Assembly: GCA_946480575.1 (NCBI GenBank)
Contig: CAMLKF010000066.1
Coordinates: 1-9,309 of the forward strand
Reading direction: 5' to 3'
DNA: 9,309 nt
Source of the DNA: an uncultured Nitrososphaera sp.
GTDB lineage: Archaea > Thermoproteota > Nitrososphaeria > Nitrososphaerales > Nitrososphaeraceae
The first letter of the stretch is position 1; every line of letters begins with the position of its first letter. The position numbers and the translations under genes were made by a program. Below are positions 1 through 7,005 of the stretch, in pieces. The notes below the pieces were generated by a model. It was given only the letters and a program-made list of their open reading frames with translations, was not told where the DNA came from and ran no database searches.

Positions 1-75
1 TGTAATGTGGAAAACGCCAAGATCCTCCTTCATTATCTCGACGTAGGAGACCTTGCCCTTATTGTCAACTACCAT
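1..75 (-). CDS. N-terminal fragment of an unidentified protein (runs off the left edge)
   Basis: An open reading frame begins with ATG at 75-73 on the minus strand and stays open to the window edge, giving 25 residues that begin MVVDNKGKVSYVEIMKEDLG. A TATA-like element at 103-109 on the same strand lies 27 nt upstream of this ATG, the spacing seen for other first genes here, so a leaderless start is favoured. The frame is also open upstream to a TTG at 102-100 (adding MPVCEPLRH), but that codon sits on top of the TATA-like box and would leave no room for a promoter. Too little is visible to name a family. The gene is divergent from the small protein at 198-488. Confidence 0.5.
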   Translation of the reverse strand, partial: MVVDNKGKVSYVEIMKEDLGVFHIT

Positions 76-101
76 ATGTCTGAGAGGTTCGCAAACCGGC
101 A

Positions 102-109
102 AATAAATA
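102..109 (-). promoter_or_regulatory. Box A (TATA-like) for the left-edge minus-strand gene
   Basis: The minus strand reads TATTTATT here, 27 nt upstream of the ATG at 75. This matches the archaeal box A consensus and its position for a leaderless transcript. Confidence 0.4.
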
Positions 110-164
110 CATTGTTAATTCCCGGTATGTATCAATAACCGCTATTATAGACAGAATAGGCAAG

Positions 165-172
165 TTTTAATT
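165..172 (+). promoter_or_regulatory. Box A (TATA-like) for the 96-aa small protein
   Basis: TTTTAATT lies 25 nt upstream of the ATG at 198. This places transcription initiation at or very near that ATG and argues against the TTG at 171, which overlaps the box, as the true start. Confidence 0.45.
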
Positions 173-197
173 GGATTTTGACTGCAATTCTGTGCGT

Positions 198-488
198 ATG
201 CCAGACTGGCCCAAAGGTAAGAGCTTTGGAGGTTCTGACGACGAGATAGACCAGCTTACCAAGACCATAAACGAACAGAGTAACGAGCAGCGAAAGATCG
301 TGGCGCAGTTCAACAGGGCAATGAACGCCTTTGCAACCGAGAGGTCGCTTGAAACGTGCCTAGACGCTCTCAACCTATCGATGCAGCTTGCGAACGTCAG
401 GGGCAAGCTTGCCGAGTCGTACGAATACTACGCAAGGATGCTCGAGCGCGAAATAACAAGGCTGAGCAGGTCAACAAACAAGCCCTAG
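198..488 (+). CDS. Small hypothetical helical protein, 96 aa
   Basis: The frame starts MPDWPKGKSFGGSDDEIDQL and ends at TAG 486-488. The open frame extends upstream to a TTG at 171, but ATG 198 is chosen because a box A lies 25 nt upstream of it. After a short Gly/Ser/Asp-rich N-terminus, residues from about 15 to the end are rich in E, Q, K, R, L and A with no proline until the last residue, so an all-helical or helical-hairpin fold is expected. There is no signal peptide, membrane segment or cysteine pair. Its third codon positions are GC-rich and no longer frame competes on either strand. I do not recognise the family and assign no function. It is convergent with the decayed gene at 528-1019 and divergent from the left-edge gene. 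Confidence 0.6.
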   Translation: MPDWPKGKSFGGSDDEIDQLTKTINEQSNEQRKIVAQFNRAMNAFATERSLETCLDALNLSMQLANVRGKLAESYEYYARMLEREITRLSRSTNKP

Positions 489-527
489 TCAGATATCGGG
501 ATCGGCATCGACAGCTTCTTGAACCCG

Positions 528-1019
528 TCAGAGCGCGTGGGCGGATCTTTCATTCATGAATAGCAGGAACATCCCCTCATCCATCAGGTTTTCAACAGCC
601 ACTCCCAGCTCCTCTATCTTTGTTATTGGCGCATACGATAGCGAGTCTGTTACGAGCATCAGATTCGTGTTTTCATAATTGTCCAGTAAGTAGTAGAGTA
701 TCGACTCGAGCAGGCCGAAAAAGTTGATGTCGTACATATCTATTTTTGGCCGGAAATAGGTGGCTATGGTTGGTTTCCCTGTCGTCGCCATCTCCTTTAG
801 AGCCGACCAGAAGTGAGTTGAAAACCTTATTGCCCTGGTCAAAGACCTTGTCATGTTTAGTTGGTCGTAGCCGTTTGACTTGAAGAATTCCTCTCAACCC
901 TTTACCAGCTGCCCCTCGGTCATCCACCCGTGCCTGCCCTCTTTCATGCGAGCAAAGAACGTCCGCGGCGAGATCAGCCTGTTGTTGGTGGTGTATTTTG
1001 CCAGTGAGTCGACTTTGTA
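528..1019 (-). pseudogene. Interrupted hypothetical gene with in-frame TGA and no clear start
   Basis: One minus-strand frame reads as protein-like, GC3-biased sequence from about 1019 to a TGA at 530-528, broken only by a TGA at 896-894. Upstream of the break it reads like SLAKYTTNNRLISPRTFFAR and ends in MTEGQLVKG. Downstream it resumes with EEFFKSNGYDQLN, then MTRSLTRAIRFSTHFW, and continues for about 120 codons. No ATG, GTG or TTG occurs in frame before the ATG at 947; a CTG at 1004 is the only near-cognate candidate. A good TATA-like box (TTTATA, 1018-1023) sits over the stop of the upstream FAH gene. Alternatively, a shorter functional protein of 108 aa could start at ATG 854, but the coding signal before the stop argues for a longer ancestral gene. 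The family is not recognised; no membrane segment or catalytic motif is evident. Confidence 0.5.
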
Positions 1020-1024
1020 TAAAT

Positions 1025-1894
1025 TTACTGAAATAATATGCGGTTCTTTATTATGCCCAGCTTTTCTATCGTTATCTCCACCATGTCGCCGTGCTTCAGG
1101 TACCTTGGCTCCTTCATAGACATTGCCACGCCGGCTGGCGTGCCGGTTGAAATGATGTCTCCCGGCTCCAGCGTCATAGTCACGCTGAGCGCCGATATTA
1201 TCCTCCGCACGGGTATTACCATGTTTGAGCTGGAAGAGTTCTGGCGCACCTCGCCGTTTACCTTGGTCACTATCTGGAGGCTCTGGGGGTCTGCAACTTC
1301 GTCCCGCGTGGTTATCCACGGGCCGCATGGCGCGAACGTGTCGATGCCCTTGCCGCGGGTGAACTGCCTGTCCTTGAACTGAATGTCACGGGCAGAAACG
1401 TCGTGCAGTATCATGTAGCCGAATACGGAACCAAGCGCCTTGTCCTCCGGCACTTTCTTTGTTTCTCTGCCAATGACGACTGCAAGCTCGGCCTCGTAGT
1501 CAAGGCGAGTGACAAACGACGGGCATATCACGTTCCTGAAGGGCTCGTTCAGCGCGGTCCGGGGCTTCATGAATATCACGGGCTCGTCTGATGGCGTGAG
1601 CCCTGCCTCGCGGGCATGATCGTAATAGTTGAATGCAAGGCAGATTATTTTGGGCGGATTTGGAATCGGCACTAGGAGTTCGACATCGCCTATTTTGTGC
1701 TCGTACTTGAGCCTCCCCTTTTGCTGCCTGACCTCGTCAAGCCAGCCCTTGAACATGAAATCCTTGATGTTGGACGGGACAGGTATGCCTGTCTGCTGCT
1801 GTATTTCGGCTTTTGTGGCGACGTGCTTGCCGTCATCGGAAATAATGCCGTACGTCTCCTTTACCTTGCTGTCCCGTATTCTCGCTATCTTCAT
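1025..1894 (-). CDS. FAH-family (fumarylacetoacetate hydrolase-like) enzyme, 289 aa
   Basis: The protein has a small N-terminal domain (about 1-75) followed by a complete FAH catalytic domain. Visible hallmarks are LDYEAELAVVIG (131-142) with the metal-ligand pair Glu134 and Glu136, HDVSARD (164-170) with metal ligand Asp165, the RGKGIDTFAPCGPW segment (180-193) and the substrate-loop motif STGTPAG (249-255). Family members bind Mg2+ or Mn2+ and cleave or rearrange 2-oxo acids: acylpyruvate hydrolases, oxaloacetate decarboxylases, hydroxymuconate isomerases, sugar-acid dehydratases. The exact substrate cannot be read from sequence. It is the last gene of the operon; its ATG lies 12 nt after the gltX stop, preceded by a weak purine-rich stretch. 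It is presumably cytosolic, with no signal peptide or membrane segment. Length is normal for the family. Its association with isoprenoid genes may be incidental. Confidence 0.9.
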   Translation of the reverse strand: MKIARIRDSKVKETYGIISDDGKHVATKAEIQQQTGIPVPSNIKDFMFKGWLDEVRQQKGRLKYEHKIGDVELLVPIPNPPKIICLAFNYYDHAREAGLTPSDEPVIFMKPRTALNEPFRNVICPSFVTRLDYEAELAVVIGRETKKVPEDKALGSVFGYMILHDVSARDIQFKDRQFTRGKGIDTFAPCGPWITTRDEVADPQSLQIVTKVNGEVRQNSSSSNMVIPVRRIISALSVTMTLEPGDIISTGTPAGVAMSMKEPRYLKHGDMVEITIEKLGIIKNRILFQ

Positions 1895-1906
1895 TGTCCA
1901 CTTCTT

Positions 1907-3661
1907 TTACCTGTGCGTCATTATCGCGGTGTGGCTGCTGCTGTTGTCATCGATCCTGCAGAACCCAAACCTCACGAACTGAACTCTTGCATCCGGCCTG
2001 AGGGTGGATACGACGGATTCTGCAAAGCCCTGCGCGATCTCGAGGCTGTTCGTGTTGTATTCCTCGCCTACGTAGAGTTCCTTGGGAATCATAACCTTGT
2101 AGTCAACTATATCATTCTTTGCAATCCACTCGATCTTGGGCATCGACTGCTGGATTTCGTCGCCGCCCGCTGCTGCTTCTATAACTTGATGTCCCTCAAC
2201 ATCTAGATCCTTGGAAGTTATCTTGATATTGTACAGCTCGATTAGGCGGATTTCGTCGCCAACCTTCACGTTGGCCGCGTCATCGCCGGCTATATACACG
2301 CTGTCCGACACCCTTACCTTCCTTGTCCCCAGGCTGACGTCAGTCGGGTGGTTCTTAAGCACGACCTCCGTTTCCCGGGCGCCGCTGACGTGTACTTCAA
2401 CCGGGTTTTTCACAAAGAACAGCCTTGGAGATATTGGATCTATTATCTTCCTGTTGAACGCTTCAAGTGTCCCAAAGGGCGGCTTTGTATCTGCCAGCGT
2501 GATGCCAAGCGAAAGCACGAACTTGCGTATTGCCTCTGGCACAAAGCCGCGCCTGCGAAAGGCGGCAAGTGTTGGGAGCCTCGGGTCGTCCCAGCTTTTG
2601 ATAGTGCCGTTGTCGATAAGCGGCCTTATCTTTCGCTTTGAAACCGGGATCCCTTCAAACTCGAGGCGCGAGAACTCGATCATGATTGGCTTTCGTAAGC
2701 CAAGCCTGTCAAGTATCGCAAAATACAGCACGTTACGGAGCTCGTACTCTTTTGTCCTCATGGCATGCGTCACTCCGTCAAGGCTGTCCTCTATGGGCGC
2801 CGCAAAGTCATAGGTTGGCCATACTCGAATCCTGCCGCCCAGTTTTGGGTGATCGCCTTCTATTATTCGGAATAATGTAGGGTCACGCATGACAGTGTTC
2901 TGATCAGCCATATCACCCTTGAAACGCACAATAGCTTCGTTCTGGCTGTACGAGCCGCCAAACATCTTTTCCATCCTGTCAAGTGCGGTCGCAGGGTCGC
3001 GCCTGCATTCGCACGGGACGCCCTTTGCACGCAGGTCGTGTATTTTCTCCTGGCTGCAGGTGCAGACGTACGCGCCGCCCAGCTCTATTAATTTCCTGCC
3101 GTAATTATGCAACAATTCGATGTCATCAGAGGTATTCTTGACGACATCCGGCCTGACGCCGAGCCACCCCAGCCCTTCGGCTATCGCGTCATAGTATTCC
3201 AGCTTTTCCTTGAGCGGGTTTGTGTCGTCGAACCGCAGGATCAGCTTGCCGTCATACATGCGAGCGTACTCCTCGTCAATTATTGCCGCCTTTGCGTGCC
3301 CGATGTGAGGGTAGCCATTTGGCTCAGGCGGAAACCGGGTGACAACCTTGCCCTGCGCGGCGCCTTCAAGCGGAGGCAGCTGAAGCAGCTGCTGCTCGCC
3401 TGTTTGCTTTTTAGCAGCTGTAGTTTCGCCGGGCGCAAGCTCTTCAAGGAGCGACTTTTGTTCCGCAAGCATCAGCGAGTTTACTTCCTGCACTATCCTT
3501 TTGATTTCAGGTATGAGCTCTTTGATCTGCTTGCGCTGGTCCGGCCGGCTTCCGACAAACTTGGCAACGACAGCATCTACCTGCGCCTTGCCTTCGTGCT
3601 CGACTGAATTTTTCAGCGCTATTACCTTGATGAACTTCTCTGTTTCCACGTCGACTGGCAC
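1907..3661 (-). CDS. gltX: Glutamyl-tRNA synthetase, archaeal type, 584 aa
   Basis: This class I synthetase attaches glutamate to tRNA in the cytosol. The N-terminal ~100 residues form the helical extension typical of archaeal/eukaryotic-type GluRS. The Rossmann catalytic domain follows, with the HIGH-type motif PHIGH (118-122), ILRFDDTNP (141-149), WPTYDFAAPIEDSL (281-294) and the KMSKS-equivalent VSKRK (340-344). A CxC...CxC cluster (Cys200, 202, 217, 219) suggests a structural zinc site. Residues from about 400 are the beta-barrel anticodon-binding domain of the archaeal/eukaryotic GlnRS-like type. The start is GTG at 3661, 5 nt after the GGPP synthase stop. Many archaea use a non-discriminating GluRS with GatDE to make Gln-tRNA; whether this one is non-discriminating is inference. 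A short polar C-terminal tail rich in Asp, Asn and Ser follows the barrel. Length is normal for the family. Confidence 0.96.
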   Translation of the reverse strand: MPVDVETEKFIKVIALKNSVEHEGKAQVDAVVAKFVGSRPDQRKQIKELIPEIKRIVQEVNSLMLAEQKSLLEELAPGETTAAKKQTGEQQLLQLPPLEGAAQGKVVTRFPPEPNGYPHIGHAKAAIIDEEYARMYDGKLILRFDDTNPLKEKLEYYDAIAEGLGWLGVRPDVVKNTSDDIELLHNYGRKLIELGGAYVCTCSQEKIHDLRAKGVPCECRRDPATALDRMEKMFGGSYSQNEAIVRFKGDMADQNTVMRDPTLFRIIEGDHPKLGGRIRVWPTYDFAAPIEDSLDGVTHAMRTKEYELRNVLYFAILDRLGLRKPIMIEFSRLEFEGIPVSKRKIRPLIDNGTIKSWDDPRLPTLAAFRRRGFVPEAIRKFVLSLGITLADTKPPFGTLEAFNRKIIDPISPRLFFVKNPVEVHVSGARETEVVLKNHPTDVSLGTRKVRVSDSVYIAGDDAANVKVGDEIRLIELYNIKITSKDLDVEGHQVIEAAAGGDEIQQSMPKIEWIAKNDIVDYKVMIPKELYVGEEYNTNSLEIAQGFAESVVSTLRPDARVQFVRFGFCRIDDNSSSHTAIMTHR

Positions 3662-3666
3662 GTACC

Positions 3667-4677
3667 TTACAGACTCCTGCCTACAGCAAAGTCCGCCGAA
3701 AATTGCAGTGAGCGTTTGGCGTCAGAGTTGCCATAACTTTCAATAGAATTTAGCGCGTCGTACATGTATTTCCTGGCCGCGTTCCTCACATCGCGCTCTA
3801 TGCCAATGTCCGATATCACCCTGACGGCCTCTTTGATGTCAGAGCTTGAAGCCTTGTCTCTTGCGCCAAATACCTTGAGGATCTTGTCCTTCTCTTCCCC
3901 CTTGGCACTTTTTAGCGCAAGCAGGATTGGGTAGGTCTTTTTGCCCTCCCTGATGTCATTGCCGGCCGCCTTGCCGGTCAGCTTGGGATCGCCTGACACA
4001 CCAATCAGGTCGTCCACCAGCTGGAACGCAATGCCAATGTTCTTGCCAAAAGAAGAGAGGTTCTCGACGTCGCGCCCGGTGTGGCTTGGCGCCGACAGCG
4101 CGCCAAGCGCGCACGAGACTTCAAAGAGCGCAGCCGTCTTTTTGCCAATCATGTCTATGTACTCCGGCCCGCTTGGAAACGCGCTGCTTGATGCCACACC
4201 AACGTCGATGGCCTGGCCCTCGCAGATCTCAGTGCAGGCAAGCGAAAGCCTGCCCATCATGTCGGTTATCGCCTTGTCAGAGATCCCCACTTTTCTGCAA
4301 TTAAACGTCAAAAGCTCAAATGACTTTGAGAACAGGATGTCGCCGGCAAGGATTGCAAGCGTCATGCCGTAATAGCGGTGCACTGTGGACGTGCCGTGGC
4401 GCATCTCGTCGTTGTCCATGATGTCGTCGTGGACGAGCGTAAAGTTGTGCACCAATTCGACTGCCGCGGCTGCCGGAAGACCCCTCTTTAGAGTCCCGCC
4501 GAGCATTTCGCAGCCCTTTATTACCATGAACGGGCGCAGACGCTTGCCCCCTGTGCGTATTAGGTGAGACGACGCTTGGTAGAGCTCCTTGGGCTTGCCT
4601 TCAAGGTATGAGAGGAGAAATTCGTTTACTGTTGAAGCATGAGATTCCAGCTCGCTTTTGATGCTGCTTGTCTTCAT
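3667..4677 (-). CDS. idsA: Geranylgeranyl diphosphate synthase (trans-polyprenyl synthase), 336 aa
   Basis: The enzyme condenses IPP with DMAPP and longer allylic diphosphates, using Mg2+, to make GGPP for archaeal ether lipids. Visible landmarks are GGKRLRP (43-49), the first aspartate-rich motif DDIMD (84-88), GDILFSKSFELL (112-123), and the second motif QLVDDLIGVSGD (219-230) followed by the Lys-rich stretch GNDIREGKKTYP (239-250). Phe79, five residues before the first Asp motif, is the bulky chain-length determinant described for archaeal type I GGPP synthases, which favours a C20 product. The ATG at 4677 overlaps the fni stop as ATGA, suggesting translational coupling. In-frame TAG codons lie just upstream of it, so it is the first possible start. 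A strong AGGAGGT lies 14-15 nt upstream (4693-4699), an unusually long Shine-Dalgarno spacing. The gene symbol follows common archaeal usage. Confidence 0.95.
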   Translation of the reverse strand: MKTSSIKSELESHASTVNEFLLSYLEGKPKELYQASSHLIRTGGKRLRPFMVIKGCEMLGGTLKRGLPAAAAVELVHNFTLVHDDIMDNDEMRHGTSTVHRYYGMTLAILAGDILFSKSFELLTFNCRKVGISDKAITDMMGRLSLACTEICEGQAIDVGVASSSAFPSGPEYIDMIGKKTAALFEVSCALGALSAPSHTGRDVENLSSFGKNIGIAFQLVDDLIGVSGDPKLTGKAAGNDIREGKKTYPILLALKSAKGEEKDKILKVFGARDKASSSDIKEAVRVISDIGIERDVRNAARKYMYDALNSIESYGNSDAKRSLQFSADFAVGRSL

Positions 4678-5774
4678 GTACGGCTACTACTAACCTCCTG
4701 TGCTAACGCTCCTGTCAATATATATCTTGAGCCGGCAAGCGCATTGACGTTTCTGGCGCCCACAAGGAACATCGTGCTCTTGAACTCCGCTAAGAGCGCG
4801 TCTCCAAACGCGAACAGACTCTCACGCGATTTTGCGGCCGCCCGCAGGAACGGGTAGGCCATTGCTGCCATGCTGGCTCCAAGAGCAATACACTTGGCAA
4901 CCTCGAGGCCGTTTCGCAACCCGCCTGACGCAATGAGAGGCAGCTTGACTGCCCGGCGGACTTCAAAGAGGCTCACCGCAGTCGGAATGCCCCAATCCCA
5001 GAACATATCGCCAAGGCGCGTCTTGAGTTCGTTGCTTGCCGCTTCCGCCCGTAACTTCTCGATGCCGGCCCAGCTCGTGCCTCCCGCGCCGGCAACGTTT
5101 ATCGCCGACACGCCGGCCATCTCCAGCTTGACTGCCACTTCTCTTGATATGCCTGCTCCTACTTCCTTGACTATCACCGGCACGTCGATTGTCTTGGCAA
5201 GCTCGGAAATCTTACCCAGCAGGCCCTTGTAGCGCGGCTCGCCCTCTGGCTGCACGAGTTCCTGCAGCGGGTTGAGGTGCACCACCAGCGCGTTTGCGCA
5301 GATCATCTTTACTATCTTTCGTGCCTCGTCTATCGTCAGCCCCTTGGCAAGCTGCGCCCCGCCAATATTTGCTATCAAAAACGCGTTTGGCGCGTTCTTT
5401 CTCGCTATTGAGTATGTGGCAGCGAGCTCCTCGCTCTTGAGGCCGGCCCTCTGGCTGCCAAGTCCCATCCCAAAGCCGTATTTCTCGGCAAGCTCGCCCA
5501 GCCTGCCGTTTATGACGGTTGCCTCATCGGTGCCTCCAGTCATAGAGTCGATGATTATCGGCGCAGAGAACTTTTTGCCAAGGAACTTGGTCGAGGTGTC
5601 GATGTCGTCATAGTCGATTTCGGGTAGCGCGTTGTGCAGCAGCCTTACATATTCGAGGTAGGTCGATGTCACCTTGGCCTGCACGTTCTTGTTGAGCGGT
5701 ATCTCGATGCCGTCCTTTTTGCGCTGTTTGATTATCTCAATGTCAGAAGGCACGTCAGAGGTATCTGGCGGCAA
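4674..5774 (-). CDS. fni: Type 2 isopentenyl-diphosphate delta-isomerase (FMN/NADPH-dependent), 366 aa
   Basis: This flavoenzyme interconverts IPP and DMAPP and supplies the starter unit for the downstream prenyltransferase. It has the FMN-dependent TIM-barrel signature of IDI-2: IIIDSMTGGT (73-82), GMGLGSQRA (102-110), HLNPLQELVQPEGE (166-179) containing the catalytic/metal-site Gln-Glu region, IVKEVGAGIS (201-210), GAGGTSW (229-235) and the phosphate-binding ASGGLRNG (282-289). Length fits the family. The start is a TTG at 5774-5772, directly abutting the ipk stop, with a purine-rich GGGAGAAGGAAG just upstream inside ipk. A GTG eight codons in (5753) is the alternative start and would remove only a disordered-looking N-terminus. 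The stop overlaps the ATG of the GGPP synthase gene. Confidence 0.96.
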   Translation of the reverse strand: MPPDTSDVPSDIEIIKQRKKDGIEIPLNKNVQAKVTSTYLEYVRLLHNALPEIDYDDIDTSTKFLGKKFSAPIIIDSMTGGTDEATVINGRLGELAEKYGFGMGLGSQRAGLKSEELAATYSIARKNAPNAFLIANIGGAQLAKGLTIDEARKIVKMICANALVVHLNPLQELVQPEGEPRYKGLLGKISELAKTIDVPVIVKEVGAGISREVAVKLEMAGVSAINVAGAGGTSWAGIEKLRAEAASNELKTRLGDMFWDWGIPTAVSLFEVRRAVKLPLIASGGLRNGLEVAKCIALGASMAAMAYPFLRAAAKSRESLFAFGDALLAEFKSTMFLVGARNVNALAGSRYILTGALAQEVSSSRT

Positions 5775-6551
5775 CTACTTCCTTCTCCCCTTCTTTTTTA
5801 CCACTGTGCCCACCTCTAGCCTGCCGTCGATAGCTTGGGCAATTCGCTCTGGCTTTAGCCCGTTTACCATTAATACATCCATTCCGCGGGATGCAATCTT
5901 AAATGCTTCTGTGACCTTTCTCTGCATTCCGCCTGTGACGTCTGCGCCGGCCGCCTTTGAGAACTCGATCGACTTTTTTCCAGCCACCTGTATCTCGCTG
6001 ACAAGCTCTTTGTTTGCCATGTCCCTGTAGATGCCGTTGACATTGGTCGCAAAGATTACCTTTGAAGGCCGTAATGCAGTTGCCAGAATCGTCATGAGAG
6101 CGTCACCAGAGAGTATTGAGTATTTACTTCCTTCCACATGGACTACGTCGCCAAATGTCACTGGCAGCACCCCGGATTTAGCCATCGTATGAACCTGCTT
6201 TATCTTTGTCGCAATTGGCTTGTGACCAATAGTGAAAACGGACGGCGGTATGGCGTATGGGTTCAGCCCTGCCTTTATCATCGAATTGGTGATTATGTAG
6301 TTGAGCGCCACCATTGACTTGTGCACCGCCGAAACACTGTGCGTATCATAGCTAGCCGGCTTGGTGTGCATGCCGTATTTCACTGAACAGTAGTGTCCGA
6401 ACGAGCCGCCGCCGTGCACTATAATGCAAGGCGTCCTTATTTGCGCTAGAGTACGCGAAATACCGTCAATAGCATCGCTGTTTGCTGCCAGAGGCTTGTC
6501 CTTGAAAGTGATGACAGAGCCGCCCAGCTTTATCAGCGCAAGTTGTTGCAT
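5775..6551 (-). CDS. ipk: Isopentenyl phosphate kinase, 258 aa
   Basis: This amino-acid-kinase-fold enzyme phosphorylates isopentenyl phosphate with ATP to give IPP, the step that defines archaeal modified mevalonate pathways. Motifs are IKLGGSVITFKDKP (7-20, with phosphate-binding Lys8 and glycines), VHGGGSFGHY (45-54) containing the IPK-specific catalytic histidine His53, LPVTFGDVV (129-137), ILSGDALMTILA (146-157), ATNVNGIYRD (168-177) and GADVTGGMQRKV (202-213). His53 separates true IPKs from other amino acid kinases such as glutamate 5-kinase. The C-terminal tail is basic (KKKGRRK). The ATG at 6551 is chosen because a box A lies 26 nt upstream. It is the first gene of the operon; its stop abuts the fni TTG start. 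No mevalonate kinase or phosphomevalonate decarboxylase gene is present in the window. Confidence 0.96.
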   Translation of the reverse strand: MQQLALIKLGGSVITFKDKPLAANSDAIDGISRTLAQIRTPCIIVHGGGSFGHYCSVKYGMHTKPASYDTHSVSAVHKSMVALNYIITNSMIKAGLNPYAIPPSVFTIGHKPIATKIKQVHTMAKSGVLPVTFGDVVHVEGSKYSILSGDALMTILATALRPSKVIFATNVNGIYRDMANKELVSEIQVAGKKSIEFSKAAGADVTGGMQRKVTEAFKIASRGMDVLMVNGLKPERIAQAIDGRLEVGTVVKKKGRRK

Positions 6552-6576
6552 CTGCAGAAAAGCATGGTTGGTGCGG

Positions 6577-6583
6577 ATTTAAA
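6577..6583 (-). promoter_or_regulatory. Box A promoter element of the ipk-fni-idsA-gltX-FAH operon
   Basis: The minus strand reads CTTTAAATC here, with TTTAAA (6578-6583) ending 26 nt before the ipk ATG. This is the expected spacing for an essentially leaderless transcript. No other convincing box A was found at the tight gene junctions downstream, so it probably drives all five genes. Confidence 0.55.
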
Positions 6584-6644
6584 GTTTAGTCTAGATCTTC
6601 TTCTGATGATGTCAAATCGAGGAGCTTTCTTGACTAGTGATATT

Positions 6645-6728
6645 TCAGGCGATGTGGCTCGGCAGCGACTTTTTACCCTGCGGCGGCTGTTGCTCTGCTG
6701 AAGCGCCACTCCCCTTGATCTGGCTCTT
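6645..6728 (-). other. Open, coding-like extension after the stop of the 81-aa gene
   Basis: Directly downstream of the TAA that ends the 81-aa protein, the same frame stays open for 27 codons to a TGA at 6647-6645. It reads like KSQIKGSGASAEQQPPQGKK, then SLPSHIA. About 20 of 27 third positions are G or C, similar to the real genes nearby. It could be a lost or read-through C-terminal tail, or a chance open stretch. Otherwise the interval between this gene and ipk holds only the ipk box A. Confidence 0.25.
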
Positions 6729-6974
6729 TTAAAGCGTGTCCCTCTTGTCGTGCGGTGTGATGTACAACCCGACGGAGGTGTTGACTGCGTAGTGGAGCGA
6801 GCCGTCCGGATTGCGGTAGTTGGTGGCCACTCCGACTCGCTCTATGCCGACCTTGACCTTCACGATAGTGCAGTCCTCAAGCTTGAACGACACTGTATCA
6901 TCATTGTCGACAACTGAATAATCCAACATCTTGAATTGTATTTTATTATCAGGCGCGCCAGAGTTGCTGCTCAT
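6729..6974 (-). CDS. Hypothetical protein, 81 aa
   Basis: The frame begins MSSNSGAPDNKIQFKMLDYS and ends PHDKRDTL at TAA 6731-6729. The open frame extends to a GTG at 6995 and another ATG at 6980, but ATG 6974 is preferred because TTTATA (7000-7005) lies 25 nt upstream of it. The predicted protein is rich in alternating hydrophobic and polar residues (DTVSFKLEDCTIVKVKVGIE), which suggests a small beta-sheet or barrel fold. No signal peptide, membrane segment or cysteine pair is visible. I do not recognise the family. It is divergent from the TPR gene and shares its regulatory interval with it. The frame continues open after the stop codon (see 6645-6728), so the annotated C-terminus may be truncated relative to its relatives. 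Confidence 0.65.
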   Translation of the reverse strand: MSSNSGAPDNKIQFKMLDYSVVDNDDTVSFKLEDCTIVKVKVGIERVGVATNYRNPDGSLHYAVNTSVGLYITPHDKRDTL

Positions 6975-6999
6975 ACGCATAAAACTGTACAGCACAGAT

Positions 7000-7005
7000 T
7001 ATAAA
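7000..7005 (-). promoter_or_regulatory. Box A for the 81-aa gene
   Basis: The minus strand reads TTTTATAAT across this position. The TTTATA core ends 25 nt before ATG 6974. Its upstream edge overlaps the left arm of the palindrome at 7003-7027, so the BRE/TFB contact region falls inside that palindrome. Confidence 0.55.

Noticed and set aside
673..927. Alternative minus-strand open frame of 84 codons over the interrupted gene
   Set aside because: Its translation is rich in Arg, His, Gln and Asp with no hydrophobic pattern, typical of a shadow frame. The overlapping frame with the TGA has the natural codon bias.
2211..2813. 200-codon plus-strand open frame opposite gltX
   Set aside because: It is antisense to a strongly supported gltX with all catalytic motifs; the Ser/Arg-rich translation is what the antisense frame of a GC3-biased gene gives.
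6604..6702. Possible C/D box sRNA (TGATGA at 6604, CTGA about 95 nt later)
   Set aside because: The C box lacks the purine before UGAUGA, the length is too great for an archaeal C/D guide, and no convincing D'/C' pair lies between. The interval is better explained as the tail of the 81-aa gene frame plus the ipk promoter.
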